Under the pieces are notes generated by a model. The model saw only the letters and a program-made list of their open reading frames with translations. It ran no database searches and was not told where the DNA came from. A DNA stretch of 64,000 bases, from positions 38,582,501 to 38,646,500 of the forward strand of contig CM065388.1 of NCBI GenBank assembly GCA_033060915.1, written 5' to 3'. Source of the DNA: Euryodendron excelsum. Its lineage: Eukaryota > Streptophyta > Magnoliopsida > Ericales > Pentaphylacaceae. Positions 33,579 to 48,500 of this stretch are shown here, one piece after another. Both the position numbers and the translations under genes were made by a program. Numbering within the stretch: position 1 is the first letter of the stretch; the number at the start of each line of letters is the position of its first letter.

Positions 33579-36500
33579 CTATCAGAAGAGCAAACACAAT
33601 TAACAACCTAACAAACAGATATTAACACCAAGAGTTCAAAATAAAGATTTTTTTTTTTTTTTTTTGGTCTTTTCTAATAAAAATCACAGAACAATTTTGC
33701 TTCAGGATTAATGTTTGTGGCAATTGGAACTCATACTCCACAACCACCAGCTATTGGCTTGATTGGTATCTCGTGTTTCCCCGATGGAAGAGATGCAAGG
33801 TTCAAGCCCCATCTCAGATGTGAATGTGTCTTGTACTTAGAAAATGCAATGTATCTCAGAATTACATCACAAGCTAAGCAATCGTTATTGTCCACATCAC
33901 ATCGTGGAAGGCTTATGGTGAGAAACAGCTGAACTGTCGGATCTTGATGTCAATACAATAATCCAAAATGTGAAATCAGGAGACAAATCACTTATGAGTT
34001 TTACTACGTGAAGGTCAGACAGTTTCATAAACAGAAGTAGACCATTTATAGGCCCGCATCAAACTAGCCCAGCCCATAGGCTGGACTCCCAACAGTCCAA
34101 CCCCCCTATATGCCCTTCATGGGAGCTTGGACCTTGGACCTCCCCTGTGGGAGAGTCCATCGTAACAACCATGCTATAAGGCGTGGTGGTAGAACCAGCC
34201 CAATTGACCAGGGTCTAATATTGTAAGTGCACAGTCACCATTCACACCAATTCAGTGACCGCTACTCAGGATGAAAATGATGACAAGTGGAGAAACAGAA
34301 AAAAGAACTGGGAGGTGGAAAATGTTGCTAACTATGCAGTTCTTTCTTTTCAACAGAGAAAATCTTAGGCATAATTACAAAAACAGAAACCAAAATAAAA
34401 CAAAATATAGAAGGGAACAAAATAAAACAAAAGGATACAAACTTAACCAACCAGCCTTTTGAACACTGCAAACAGTATCACAGGGAAGCCAATAAATTAT
34501 TTAATATCTAATGGCTTCTTGCTCATGCAGCATTTGATGATGTATTTTCTGAAGACGCATTTTTTGGTTCAGCCTCACAATTTCTTCTTCATTTTTACCG
34601 ACTGTTTTTAATCACGGTTTCAACCGCAATAATGGTCACAATCATAGCAATCCAAAGTTTTTAGATTGCTATGTAACCTCCAAAAAAACCTCACTGAAAC
34701 TTAAGTTTAATCTCATTGTATCACATTTTAATATTTAATGCATTTTAAGCAAATTATGGCACCTACAAATGTGTTCCATAATTCATTCTACTTTATTTTG
34801 TTTTCAACTCAAATTACACAGAAAAATGCTGCTTATTGCTAGCTGCTAAGTTACTAATACAACAGTAGAGGGATCTGTTTCACTTGGTATTAGAATATTT
34901 ATTGTTACACTCCTACATAACATTTCGTACATCACACCTTTTGCAAAACACACCATTGGATTTCATGCTCCCTTTGTGATCTTCATGCTTGATTTCAAGT
35001 TGATCGAAGATCAAGAGCTATCCCATCCACATAACTCTCAGAATTAGAGTTATATTATACATAGAAATGCAAGTTTATGGATGACATAGATATCGATCTG
35101 TAAGAAACTAGAAAGCATGAAGGACAAAAGAAGAGCGTGTAATATAACAGTAGGTTTTGCAAATGTGAGATGTACTAAACCTTATGAAGGGATTTAAGAA
35201 TTTGAACATATCCGTCCCCATATTAGCAAGTCAATGCATACTCAATGGTCATTATTAACAGTCGATCTTAAGACGACCTCAGGACGTGCTATTTCAAACA
35301 GGATAGATAAAATTTGATGTAATTGATCTTCTTAATGGGCTTTTTTTTTTTTTTTTTTGCTTTTAGAGTTCAATTTGGTAGAACCATTAAAAATACAACC
35401 AATGGTAAGGGGACATGAAGGGAAGTGCATGACTCCCCTTTGCTGTATTTAATAAGTAGGAGGGTACGGGGTCAAAAGGGATTGTCAAAAACCTATGGCT
35501 CCACTTTATCTTCACCTCCAAATTTGAGGTTTTAGAAGGGAAGTGAAAGGGACTTAGTGATTACCAATTTTTAGTTCCACTTGTAATAAAAATTAATTCC
35601 AGCTATACCCTCTTATACTCACCTAAGAATAAAGTATCACTCCCCTTCTATCCCAAACAATAATTTACTTCTCTTCCCTTCCTTTACCCTCCTCCCTTGT
35701 ATAGAAAAAAGGCACCACAAAAGGGGGCGCAACTTTATACACATGAAGTACATAAAGGACTATACACGTAAGCCAGCCCTATATAGCTATAGGGACACAA
35801 ATGCCCCAAAAAAAGAAACAAAAGATGATAAAGAAAAAGGACACGCCTCTTTTATCAAAAAAACAAATAAGCGAAGTCTGTGTCCTTAAGGCTCAAAACA
35901 AAAGATTTCTTGCCATAAAGAAAACCTCTTATTTTCTATCCACAAGCACGAAATCAGACAAATAGAAGCAATCACACAAACCCTTCCATCACGGTCTTTC
36001 TGGCATCCCCTACTCCAGGAAACGAAGAGGTCCTTAACAGAACGAGGCATCACCCACTTTAAGCCAAAAAACAGAGTACAATATGCTCCAAGTCTATCCA
36101 GCCACTAGACAATGGAGAAGAAGATGGTTCACACTTTCTCCATCCCCCTTGCACATACAGGACCAATCAATCAGTTTTCACCTCTTCCTTAGATTACCAA
36201 TGATAGCATCTCTAGTACCCGTCCAATCGTAAAAAGTCACTTTAAGTGGAGCCTTCGATGTCAAATCCCTTTCAATGGGGAGGTTTCATCTCCCTTCCCA
36301 AAAGGGCCCCTATAAAAAGAGGAAACCGACAACACACCCTTCGATGACCCCTTCCAAAGGAATGCATCTTCCACCATTGTCCTAACTTTGACATCCTAGA
36401 GCTTCATACGACTCAACCTTCCACCCTTGCAAGGCCCATTGTAAATAGGGGGGACCAGCTCCACCAGAGGACGAGGAAACTAGCAATCTTCCAAGGCATC

Positions 36501-39500
36501 CGAATACACCGCGATATGCAACATCTCAAGAAATTACTCCTTAGAGGTCTCTACTCACACCAAGAGTCATGCCAAAATAACACCCTGCGACCATTCCCAA
36601 TCTTGAAGCAGATGAGACTAGTAAAATCCTCTCTGATTTTCATAATGCTCTTCCAACGACCCAACCTATAAGAGCACCTTACATACTCAAATAGCCATTC
36701 ACCCCTGCCAAGGCCCAAGACCATACTCTTCCCCTCTATCACCCCATCCATAAACTACCCCTCTCTAAGGGAAATCTCCACAACCACTTTCCTAACAAGG
36801 CTCTATTAAAAGAAACGTGAAACTTAATCTCTGATCCCTAACCCAAGCCCCATCATTTGGAAACATACATCCCTCCACTCTACCAGATGATACTGGAATT
36901 CCTCCCGCCCCCAAAAAAAAGAACAAAAAAAAAAGTTGGAATCTACTTCCAAGTCTGTTTGCAACAGAAATAGGAATTGTAAATAGAGAAAGGAAATTTT
37001 CAAAGGGCTAGAAAAAGAACCTTTATCAAAGCCTACCCCACTTTGACAAATATTGCCTCCTACCCTTCCCTTCAATCCAAACATAGCAAGTCAGGTAGAA
37101 AGGAAATTTGGGTTGCAAAAGGATCTTTTTCTTCCACTTCAGGGAAAAGTTTCAATTTCTTTATCTTCATCATTGCCCCTATCTTTTGTGTCATGTCCCA
37201 AATTTTTAGAGTAATCTTTTGCCAGTTAGTTGCATAACCACCAGGATCCAAGAATTCATGACACTTTTGAGGTTCTCTTCTTATGATGAAACTCTACTCT
37301 AAACCATCCCAACAGGCAAGGCATGTGATGTGTCTCAAAGTATCCAACTTTAAATTACAAATAAATAACTATTCACACCTATAGGCACATCTACAAAGCA
37401 TATGACAACCTTCCAGATTTCTCTTATTAGTATTAGTGTCCAGTACATAAATGACTTCTAAATGTATCCCTCCTTAAGTAACAACCCTTTCTACCGGCAC
37501 GTTATAGTCATATGGAATGTTGGAAAAAGCAAAACTCTGTGATTAAATTTACCAAGTAATTAGATTTGAAGGAAATAATAATTACAACACCACCAAATAC
37601 GAGCAAAACCTATAACAATTAGGTCACTGACAAACAAATGGATTGAACAGAAAATGTTAAGTCTAGCGCCTAATGGGAGATAACAGAAAGAAAATGAAAT
37701 GCGATCGGGATGACGAGCAAGAGTCCAGCCTAGGTTTAAAAACAAGTCTGTGACTTCAACTCACATGTTTCACTGAATGGTGCACACCTAGTTCATGAAA
37801 TACATCATAATTTTATGGTACTCTGAAGGGAACAGTAAGCATGAAAAGAAAGCATAGCAACCCAGATATTACAAAGCCATCCAATGCACAACTCACCCAT
37901 ATCCCCTAGTGGCCGGCGGAAGGCAAAAGAGGTACCAGAAGTCTATGTAATGAAGACACAACAATAAAGTCATTTTGAAAAGGAAAAAGAGAACAAAGTC
38001 CATACACCTTAAGGAAATCATGATTCAAGAAAGCTTACCTTTCTCCTTGATAAGATTACAAGCATCATTTCCATGATCAACAATAAACTTAATAATATCC
38101 AATACTGCCACATCTCCTTCATAAGATACAGCATTCTTACTTTCCGCTGGAAATAATAACAGAGATGGATAAAGTTCCCTCTGCATATTTCAAGTACACC
38201 AAAAAGGACAAAAAGTAAATAACCCAGTTGCACTAATTAGCAGTTTGAGAATTTTTGTGCATTATAAGTACTACACGAAATACCTCAAGAGCTCCCAATT
38301 AAACTTACAAGTTAATATCCAGCATATAAGAACAGGAACCCATTGTCAAGTTGGTCCAGGTCTCAATCCTATGTCTGTTCTTCGAGAGGAAAGGGGATAG
38401 AGATGAAAGCAAATATTCCAACTCAATTCTTCTTAAATTTTCTGTTCAACGGTTGGACTGTCACCAGAATACTAGTTGTCAATGAGAAACAATAAACCCT
38501 TCTCTATTAGTTTATTTGTTTTTGTTTCCTCTTTACAGTTTGAACAGAACTTTTCTATTAAGTGGATAAGGCATTTCAAGGGGAAAGAACATAGAAATAG
38601 TTGATGTAAATACTTATATGCATAACAAGATCTTGCCTCAGGTGAGTCAGATTGCATTTATTGCTTATTTTACTATTTTAGATCTTCCGTTTATGCCAAA
38701 TGGACTCATTTCATATCATGGATCTGTATGAGGCCTTCACGATCAAGAAGTTACTTTGGATACAAAGGATAACTCACTGACCTTCAAAAAGAATAAAGGA
38801 AGAGGCTGATTTATTTTATTAGCTCCTTTAAGTTTTAGGGCTCTCTAATAATTTTGATTCAAGTCTAGATTCGCTCAATTATAGATTTTATTTGGGCATG
38901 TGAGTTAACTAGCTTGTAGGAATTAATATAAAGGTTACTTGTGAATGAAATTACTTTGTGGTTAAGTACTTACTATAGTGAATAGCACTCTTACATTTGA
39001 CCCAAATTTCAATTTAGTGTCTATAGTTTCAATTTCAATAGGTCAAACCTTGCAATTTTGGTCAAATTTCCATATTAACACTACATCAATAATTACCATT
39101 TGGAATGAAATTGTCACATGACCTAATTAGGATGACAATTTTCAACCTTTAAGTTTCACCCAAATTTCACTTTGATTCATAAAATCATTTGTAGAGTCAC
39201 ATATTTAATTTCCACCCCCCTTCCAAATTGAAGTTGACGGCAGGTCTATATTAAAATTTGGCCAAACTATAGGATTATGATAATTGCAACTGAAATTGTA
39301 GCAAGGATAAAAATATCTTTTAGATATATCGTTTTGGTCGGCTCGAAAACATAAACATTACGGAAACACTTTAGAAATATGACAGACATGAAGGGAAAAA
39401 AATTAGCAACATATGGAAACATTCGGAAACATGAATCAAAGTTCATTCATGTGTATTTCCAAAACTAATGAATTTATAATTGAACATGTTTGAGGGTATA

Positions 39501-42500
39501 CAATCAGGGCCATTAGAGAAAGTTATAGTAGCATTGAATAGTAAGTAATAATAGAGATAAAAAAATATTTAATAAACTAATTATAGTAATTTAATTAATT
39601 ATTAAGTAATTGAGGTTGTGAGTTGAGTTTTATTTTTAATTTTTTCATAAAATGATACTAACTTAAGGTTGAAATTACTTGATTATAAGATAATTAGAGA
39701 GTTTATGCATTTCTTTAGTGCCTGAGTTTTCAATTTTGGCCTAAATAATTATAATGATAATAGATAAAATCTAGTGTAAAGATAACAACAACTGTGATGA
39801 TTATGATAGTAGTAATAAAAAAAGAGGCAAGCTACAAGCAAGGATCAAAATTGTTTAATACATATCGAAACAACTCATTGTTTTGATGTGTTTCTGTACA
39901 TTTTTTGGTGGAAACATTAGAATTTCCCTATTACACTAATGTTTTGTGTCAGTTTCCTAAGAAACGATAATATTTCAGTCATTTTGATAGAAACAAAAGG
40001 AAATCTTGTTCCTTGAACCGCAAGAACCAAAGTGAAATTTGGGTCAAATTGTATAGGGCAGTGTGTAATTTACCCTAACTAGTAACTAAAGAAAGTTACC
40101 TAAGTCCTAGGGTAACTCACTTGGACTTAGTAGGTTTAATACAATTGTTTACATACAACTCATATAACAAAGATTATTAGTAATGATTTTGGTGAATAAA
40201 ATTTAGATTGTATCTCTCTGTATATTATATTTATTCTCCTTTCAATTTAGGGCTTTGTATTTAAGCCATTCTTGCCAAATATTGTAGAGTATATTTCAAA
40301 ATCAAAATTTGCAAGTTTCAGTTTGATCTGGGTAATTTATTCAAATCTTCCACCAATTGTAGCTGTTGGAAATCAACTTCAGTTTCAAAGCATCAAAATT
40401 GTGCATTGATTTCTTCAACATGGAGACAAATGTTGAACACTATGTTAGTTGAAACATAGATCGTTTTGCTACAGAGAACGGGACGGGAATATGGTACACC
40501 ACATACTTTAAACTGTGATTTGATAGGAGTAGACTTGTATGAATTACACTATTAGAATTTAAGGAACTTCTAGAGAAATTTTCTTTACCAATTAAGCATC
40601 CAACAAAACATGAATATCCATGTTTGGCAAAAAAGGAGGATATCATCAATGTAGATCACGACATTTGGCAAGAGTGGTTCACAAAATTCGGATCATGGCT
40701 TTCTAAAACAAGGAAGGGGCATTCTTCCAGCTGAAAGAGAAACATGTGTCTTGCCGAATAACTAAAAAGCCATAATGCAAGAGTCCGTGTATCGTGGTAT
40801 TAATGTGTGTAATGAATAGTGTGTATTTAATATGTGTAGTCAAGTCATAAATAGTATGTACTAATGACAAGTAATGTAACATGTGTGTAGCCGGTCAAAA
40901 AGGCTAGAAGCCAATAGCTTAGCTGTTGTACACGTTGGGTCTAGGTGTGTCATATTTATCGGGTTAGTAGAGCACCTTTATACATGTATAAATCAAAGGT
41001 GTTGGGAGACTCTCTCAGCAGAGAACAGGGCCCCCCAAGTCTCATTGTAAAATACCACCTCTCTATAAATCAAGTGATCTAGTTTGTGTATTTTGATCAT
41101 GTCTTCCTCCTTTGTAGTTGTATCTCCTGTGTGGTTGCAAATTTGGTATAGAGCCATAGAAACTTAAACCTTTGTTTCTTATTTTCCTACGTCTAACTTC
41201 TAATCCATTAGCTTCTCCTATTTTTAGCATTTGAAAATTATGCTATGTGATTGCCACCAGGTGTGGATCCTTCACATCAGAAATCCTATGCTTAAAAAAT
41301 TTGAATTCTCTTTCCAATTCAAATCTGAGCAATTAACGTCGGTACCTTGAGGTTTATTTTGAATGTAATGGTTAACCTTGGCTAGACCTCAACCCTGTAG
41401 ATTAAACTGGTTTGAGATTCTTTGTATATCATTCCATCAAGAAGTTTTTGGTATTATTAGTGGAATAGGGAAACAAGAAACACATTTTTTTATTTTATGA
41501 CTACTTCTTATTTTCCCACTTATTTGTCTTCTTCCCCTTCTCCTCTTCAAACAGTAATTCTTCTAAAATAGACTATATGCATGAAATAGAATATTATGAT
41601 AAGTCTTGTAAAATACCTATTACCAACCTACATTTTCTTAACCCATATAAGACTTTTACTAAACCTTCTTCCTCCCCTATTTCCAAAGTCATCCGTCAAG
41701 TTTTCTCAACTCCAAAACCTACTTACGTCAAAGAATATATCCAAGCCTCTCGTTTCGATCAGCAGCCTTTGATGCAAAACAAGTGGTCAAGCTTGCTCTT
41801 CCTGATGATTTTCCTCGACAATGGTTAATGCAATGATTTACTCATTTGCATTTTGGTGCTGTCCATATTGCACTTACTTTCTATGGGAGAAAAGGATTAC
41901 CTGCTGTTTCAAGTGTAGCTCTTATTGATTCCAGATTCCTGGAATATCAACAAGCTTGTATTGTGACTGTGCAAACTACTTTGAATACTGGTGCAATTGT
42001 TCTAACTCTTTTTCACAGCTTCAACATGCCTCTGGCAGATCCTTATCTATTGTCGGCCTTGCAAATTGAAGGTGCTGCTCAATTAATACCACCTACGCAA
42101 CAACCCTTCATTATCAAATGGTCTATTGGGTCTAGAATCATGCTTTTGACCTGCCATTACCAAGATTGGCTAGAGATACTTTGTTTCTTAACATTGATAC
42201 TCCAGATCACACTTCTTATGTGTACCTTCCAAAACAATCTTCTCGGGCTGGTCTGTTAAAACTCTTGCCATAAACTTGGATCACCAACTATGAAAAAACC
42301 CACCAAAATTCCCAACATGTCCAGTCTTCAGATCCCTCATTCCGGCATAACAATTATGACACAGTTGAAATATCTTTCAAAAAATAAGAGCCTAAATCTA
42401 CTATCTTCGCTACAGAGCTCAATCTTGAAAACCTGTTGCATGTTCCTATTCATTCTTTTGATTGTCAAGGCAATCCTATTTATGAAGCCAGTCTTGATGG

Positions 42501-45500
42501 ACATCGTTTTTTTGATGTATGTGATTATAATGATTGCTGAAATCATCAATGGATTGATTTGTCCCAAGAAGAAAATCTCTCCAATAGTAAGAAGAAAAAA
42601 ATCTTCTCAACAATAATTGCAGGCTCAATATGAAGCAGGAGATCCTAAAATTGGTTTATTAGGAGAACCATCTGAAAATTTTGACTTTTATATCCATTAT
42701 TTTGGAAAATCATCCTCTCCTACCACACCTCTTACACCACTTTCACCACCTGCTCCTTCACCATCTCCTCCTTCAATACCCTATTACATGTTCCAACCTG
42801 ATGATTTTTCTCCTTTGGATTACGAAAGTCTCCAAGAAAATACCAAGCATGCATGGAAGATTCCAAACCCCACTTCAAAACATCCAGATGTCAATAGCAA
42901 TTCTATCAGAGCCGCAAAAGCAACCCTAAATTGGCAGTCTGACAACACTATAGCCCAAAATAAGATGTTGAAAAAGATTGTTGATTCTCAAGTGCAGCTA
43001 TCTCACAATTTGGATGCTATGTTTTCATCTCTTAATGCCATAATTTCTCAACGTCAACAAAAAAATTGTAAAAGTTCACCAGGATTCCAGATGGCTTATT
43101 CTAATTCCACTTTCACTGTTGCTTTTGTTCAAAACAATGTTGAAATGAAAGCTTTGAAAGCTCAGCTCCATTCTCTTCAACAACAAAAGCCCAAGATTAT
43201 CTCTAAATTCCTCTCTCCACTATCTCCATATGTTACCCCTTTACCCATACTTTCTCAACCGTTAGCCCACTTTTCACCTTTTGGTGAACACAATTCTTTT
43301 GATAGCTTTGCCTTTTTACTCCCTCACAAGCTTCATAAGCCTACTCCTCGTCAAAAGATTGAAATTCCCAATACATCAAGCTCCTCTCCATCTCAACCTT
43401 CGACATCTTCCCTACATGTTCCTTCTCCTAAAAAATTCAACGATGTTTAGATGTTGGTAGAATATCCGGCTAACCAAACCATTTAGCCATATCCTTTTAC
43501 CACTTTCCTTCATACTCTTGCCCATCCTCCTGAAGATAATCTAATCCAGCTTGTCTTACCCTTGTTGATCCCTCTTCTTCTTCGTCCTTACCTCCAACTG
43601 AAGATAGTAATGATGATGACACCTTGTTTTTCCTACCAATTCTTATGGCTAATCATGATTCTTTTTCTGATCTTGAAATCGAATAAGTTGATGATCGACC
43701 TTAACCTCCCCGTACCTCTTATCCATGGGATGACCAACCTTCTTATTTTTACAGCCAACCATCTCAAGGTTTCACACTTGATGATATCTCTTCTTTTTAA
43801 TAGCGGGACAAAACTTATGAGATGCATGTCTGGTGTACTACTGAACTTCTTCAGCCTGATGCTACTCTACCCATTGTCATTGATAAGTTTGTTGCTAAAC
43901 TTCATAGCCGTTTGCGACAATGATGGATTGCTCTTGGCATGTACCGCCAGATGCAAATTAAACAAGCCCCCAATGTTTATGCTTTAATTGCTCATATCCA
44001 TAATGCTTTCCTTGGTGCACGGGATCATTATACTACTCTGGCCAAAGAAGAATATCTTAACATGAAATGTTGTTCCTTTAAGAGGAAAGATATAGAAAAG
44101 CATTATGAACGTATGTCAAAGCAGTTTTATGCTCTTAATGGGATTGATGATGTCAATCTCAAACAGGCATTTCTCAATCCTCTCCTTGAGCCTATAGGAA
44201 ATGAAACTACTAGACTACTTCAATACAAGAATCTTCCTCTTCATAATTCTACTCTTGGTGAGCTTCATCAAAATGTTTTTGCTGCTCTTGAAAAACTATG
44301 TAACCATCAAAAGTTTTTACGGCAACTTAAAGAGCAAGGCAAACTTCTTGGCACAGCCTGTGAACATCCTGATATTCAAATAAAATGTCATGGTAGTCAC
44401 ACTTGTTTCAGTCCCACAAAGAAAAATAACCATTTCAAAAAATGGCGTTCATCATCTTCATCTTCTTTTCCTTTAGGAAAAAGAAAAAAATGGAGATACT
44501 TCCAGAAAAAGACAACTCATTGTAAAAGAAAGTCTGACAGATGTTTTGTCTGTAAAGCAAAGGGACACTATGCCAAAGAATGTCCTCAAAAACGAAAAAA
44601 GAAAAAGATGATTTATCTCCTCTCCCAAGTTGAGAAGCTTGAGGATGCAGATATTGAATTTAATTTTTCTCTTGATGATGAGCCTTCACCAGACACCATT
44701 TTGGCTATGGTCGCTGACTGTTCAGCCTTTTCTTCAGATCCTTCGCATTTCTTTGATTCAGAAGACGAGTTCGATCACTTTCAACAACTGGATTTAAACC
44801 AACTTGACTTTCTTGATTTCTTCCTTACTCAACCTGCTCCGATGGCCAAGGCCCGTGTTCTTCTCAGTAAATATGACAAGCCCATTCTAGTAATTGCCTT
44901 TTTTGATAGTGGTGCTGCTTCATCCATCATAAATCCTGCCATCCTTTCATCTTCTCATTGGGACTCTTGTTATAAACCATTTCATGTTGCCAATGGAGAA
45001 AATTTTGTCATTACTCTTATCAGTAGGCCAATTCTCACTCATTTGTTTCCTAGTTACACTAAACAACGGGTCCATGGTTCTGATTTTCCTAGGAAAGATC
45101 TTCTTATTGGTTGTGATATCCTTCATACTCTATGAAAGGTTTCCTGGCTTCCTCCTAGGTTAAAACACAAGACCTCTATTCTACCCTGGACAAAGCTGTC
45201 TCTTTTTTATTCTGTTGAAACACCTAATCCCATTCGAGTTAGTATTATCCAAAATTCTTGTGCAAATTCTCATTCAGAATTTATGTCCAAATGTTCTCAT
45301 CCCTTATGGCACAACTCATATTTCTTCATATCTCTTCCTTTTAAAAGGAAAGACGATATTAATCCTATAAAGCCTAGCCATCGCAGAATGCATCCTGATC
45401 ATTATTAGTTGGCCCGACAAGAACTTGCTCAATTGCAAGAAGAAGGATTGGTGGAAGCCACAACTTCCAATGGATATGTGTAGCTTTTTATGTCAATAAA

Positions 45501-48500
45501 AGAGCAAAACAAGTTAGAGAAAAACTCAGACTGGTAATCAATTACCAACCTCTCTATCATTTTCTTCAAGATGATAAATTTTCTCTTTCAAAAAGAGAAG
45601 TTATGTCTCAGCATCTTCCTTAAGCACAATTGTTCTTCAAGTTTGATCTCAAAGCTGGTTTTTAACAACTTGGTATTCCTCCTAAAGATCGACCAAAAAC
45701 AGGATTTTGTACCCCAAATTATCTTTATCACTGGACTGTCATGCCTTTTGGCCTGAAGACTGCCCCTTCCTTGTTTCAGAAAGCCATGATCCAAATTTTT
45801 AAACCACTCATGCCAAATGCCTTGATCTACATTAATGATATCCTCCTTTTTCACCAAACATTGATACTCATGCTTCTCTTAGCCAAATTCCACTCATTAC
45901 TTAAACAACATGGAATTATACTATCAGAAAAGAAAATGATCAATGGAGAGCCAGAAATTGATTTTCTTGGAATGCATATTTCAAAAGGAAAATTTCAGCT
46001 TCAGCCCCACATTGCTACTCAACTGGAAAATTTTCCTGATGAAAATCTCACCTACAAACATCTTCAACAGGTTTTTGGTATTGTGAATTACATGGCTGAT
46101 TTTATTTCTAATCTTGCCAACTACAGAACTCCTCTTTCTGCCCAACTCAAAAGAAATGCTCCTCCCTGGAGTACCGAGTGCACTTATGCAGTTCAATCTT
46201 TGGAAAAATTGGCAAAGACTCTTCCACCATTGTAGATTCCTTCTACAGGAAAGCAAATTATTCAAACTGATGCAAGTGATCATTTATGAGGTGTTGTTCT
46301 TATTGAAGAAGATCAACAAGGCCACAGACATCTTTATGGATATAAAAGTGTTGCCTTCAGTAATGCTAAATTGCATTATCATTCTACCTACAAATAAATT
46401 TTGGCATTCAGACGTGGCATTGAAAAGTTTCAATTTCATCTCATTAGCCAGCATTTTCTCATTGAGATGGACATGTCATCATTTTCCAAAATGCTACAAT
46501 TTCAGCAAAAGATGCTTCCTCAGTCTCAGCTATTAAGGTGGGCAAATTGGTTTTCTCAGTGGAAGTTTGATGTCAAACATATTAAGGGAAAAAATACTTT
46601 TCTTCCTGATTTTCTGTCAAGAACTAAGCCACCCATTTCTCCAATTTCTCCTGTTATCTAGATTCAGCTACTATCCCCAGAGATCTTCTTTATGCAGCAT
46701 CGTCCAATTGGCCCAATTCTAGTGTTTTTCCTTCAGACTTCACTCAGTAGCTGCGTCATTGTATTTTGGCTTATTATAACTCTTGGACCGATGATACAAT
46801 GGATTGAGACCATCCCATATATCGAGTGTATTTGAATCGATATCCATATTCATGTGACAGTTCAAATGATTCTAACAATGACCTATCCATATTCATGTGA
46901 CAGTTCAAATGATTCTAACAATGACCCTGACTAAACTGCATGCGGAGCGTGGTGGAAAGAGAACCATGTGTCTTGCCCAATAAATAAAAAGCCAGAATGC
47001 AAGGGTCCATGGCTTGTGGTGTTAATGTTCGTAATCAATAATGTGTATTTAATGTGTAGTCAAGTCATGAATAGTATATATTAATGACAAGTAATGTAAT
47101 GTGTGTATAGCCGGTCAAAAAGGCTATAAGCCTATAGCTTAGCTGTTATACCCGTTGTGTCTAGGTTTGTCATATCTATTTGGTTAGTAAAGCACCTTTA
47201 TGCATGTATAAATCAAAGATGTTGGGAGACTCTCTCGGAAGAGAACAAGTCCTCCCAAGTCTCATTGTAAAATACCACCTCTCTATTAATCAAGTTATCT
47301 AGTTTGTTTATTTTGATCCTGTCTTCCTTCATTGTGGTTGTAGCTCTTGTGTGGTTACAAATTAACAAAGTCCATGTTTTTCAATTAATCATGTAAAGCA
47401 CATTTCTAAGAACATTATAACCCATTTTTTGTATATAGTTAATCCAAAATTTCATTCTCCCTGGATTGTCATTCATTATATTTAACTTTTTCCCCTCCTT
47501 AGATAATCTTTACGCTCCGTTTCATCTTTTTCCTTTTGCTTTGCTTTTCCCAACGAAAATCTGAGTTCCAAATTAAGCGTTAAGGAAACAATAAGGAAAA
47601 CTTTATAGAAATGCATTGGATCACTAAATTCACCATTTTTTGAAATGGAAGGGTATCATGATTTGGATTACCGTTCCACAGTTGTAAATCGCTATGATAT
47701 TAATGTTTTCTAGTAACACTGGTTAAACATGAAGTACAAATTCAAAATCATGGTGACATGACCGAACACCCAAAGCATATGGTCAAATATCTATAAAAAG
47801 AATTTTTACTTTTTTTTGTAAGTAAAAATAATTTATTGAACCAAAAACCAAGAAAAAGTGTCACCTAAGTACACAAGAAGTATACCCAGAAGCACTAACT
47901 CCCCTTCAAATCAACATCCCCTATAAAATCTAACAAAGCAAAAGAAGACTAGCAAAACTTTCTGGATAACCAGAAAGCAAAAATATGCAATAAAGACGCC
48001 TTAAGCCTGTGAACTGGTAACATAGAATCCTCAAAAGTTCTTCTATTTCGTTCTTTCCAAGTGCACCACATAACACACAAAGGAGCCAATGAAACGTATA
48101 TTAGGTTTTCTTTTAAACAAGCTATGGTCTAAAGCTTATGGCAAAACTCAGCGAGTAGAGTAGCAAGGTGATGCTAAGGATGCATCATTATGCCTAATGC
48201 ATTACCTGTGAAAATTATAAACAAAGATGATGAACATACCAGCAAACTAACAAAGTCAAATAGTGGTTATAAATTCGTTTGATCTCCTTGTTTCTAATTA
48301 AACAAATAAATTGTTGAAATGGCAAATGATACAATTATAGATTTTTATCACTCCCAAAAAATTTGCATTGGAAGGGGAGGAAAATTTTCTTCCAATATCC
48401 TTATTGCTTCCAACAAAATCAGTTACATCGTCAACATTTGCAAACTTCCACTCTAAAGGCAGAAGTTAAAAAAAATAAAGAAATCTGACTCTCCAGTTTA

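Larger units (their letters stand above)
33579..38038 (-). other. 4.46-kb intron of the thioredoxin-AlgH gene
   Basis: Bounded by donor GTAAGC (38038) and acceptor GATAG (33579). It contains a possible tRNA-like SINE head (33754-33809), an L1 fragment with a poly-T end (35341 to about 37090) and a T run at 33648-33666. Confidence 0.8.
40585..47363 (+). mobile_element. endogenous caulimovirid (plant pararetrovirus), decayed and rearranged
   Basis: Between two direct repeats of about 410 bp lies a plus-strand series of broken frames in caulimovirid order: 30K-type movement protein, proline-rich region, coat-protein-like region with CCHC zinc knuckle, aspartic protease, RT and RNase H. Many frameshifts and stops, and a changed RT catalytic motif, show it cannot encode functional replication proteins. 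A PBS for tRNA-Met follows the left repeat. An inverted piece of its own RT region sits outside the left repeat (about 40585-40732). A movement protein excludes an ordinary Ty3/gypsy element. Genus not assignable by eye. Confidence 0.82.

Noticed and set aside
42290..42616. Separate 108-codon gene in the caulimovirid
   Set aside because: Frame does not carry family motifs; it is a shadow in a decayed polyprotein region.
43562..43987. 141-codon hydrophobic frame in the caulimovirid
   Set aside because: Leucine-rich shadow frame; the coat-like coding lies in other frames.
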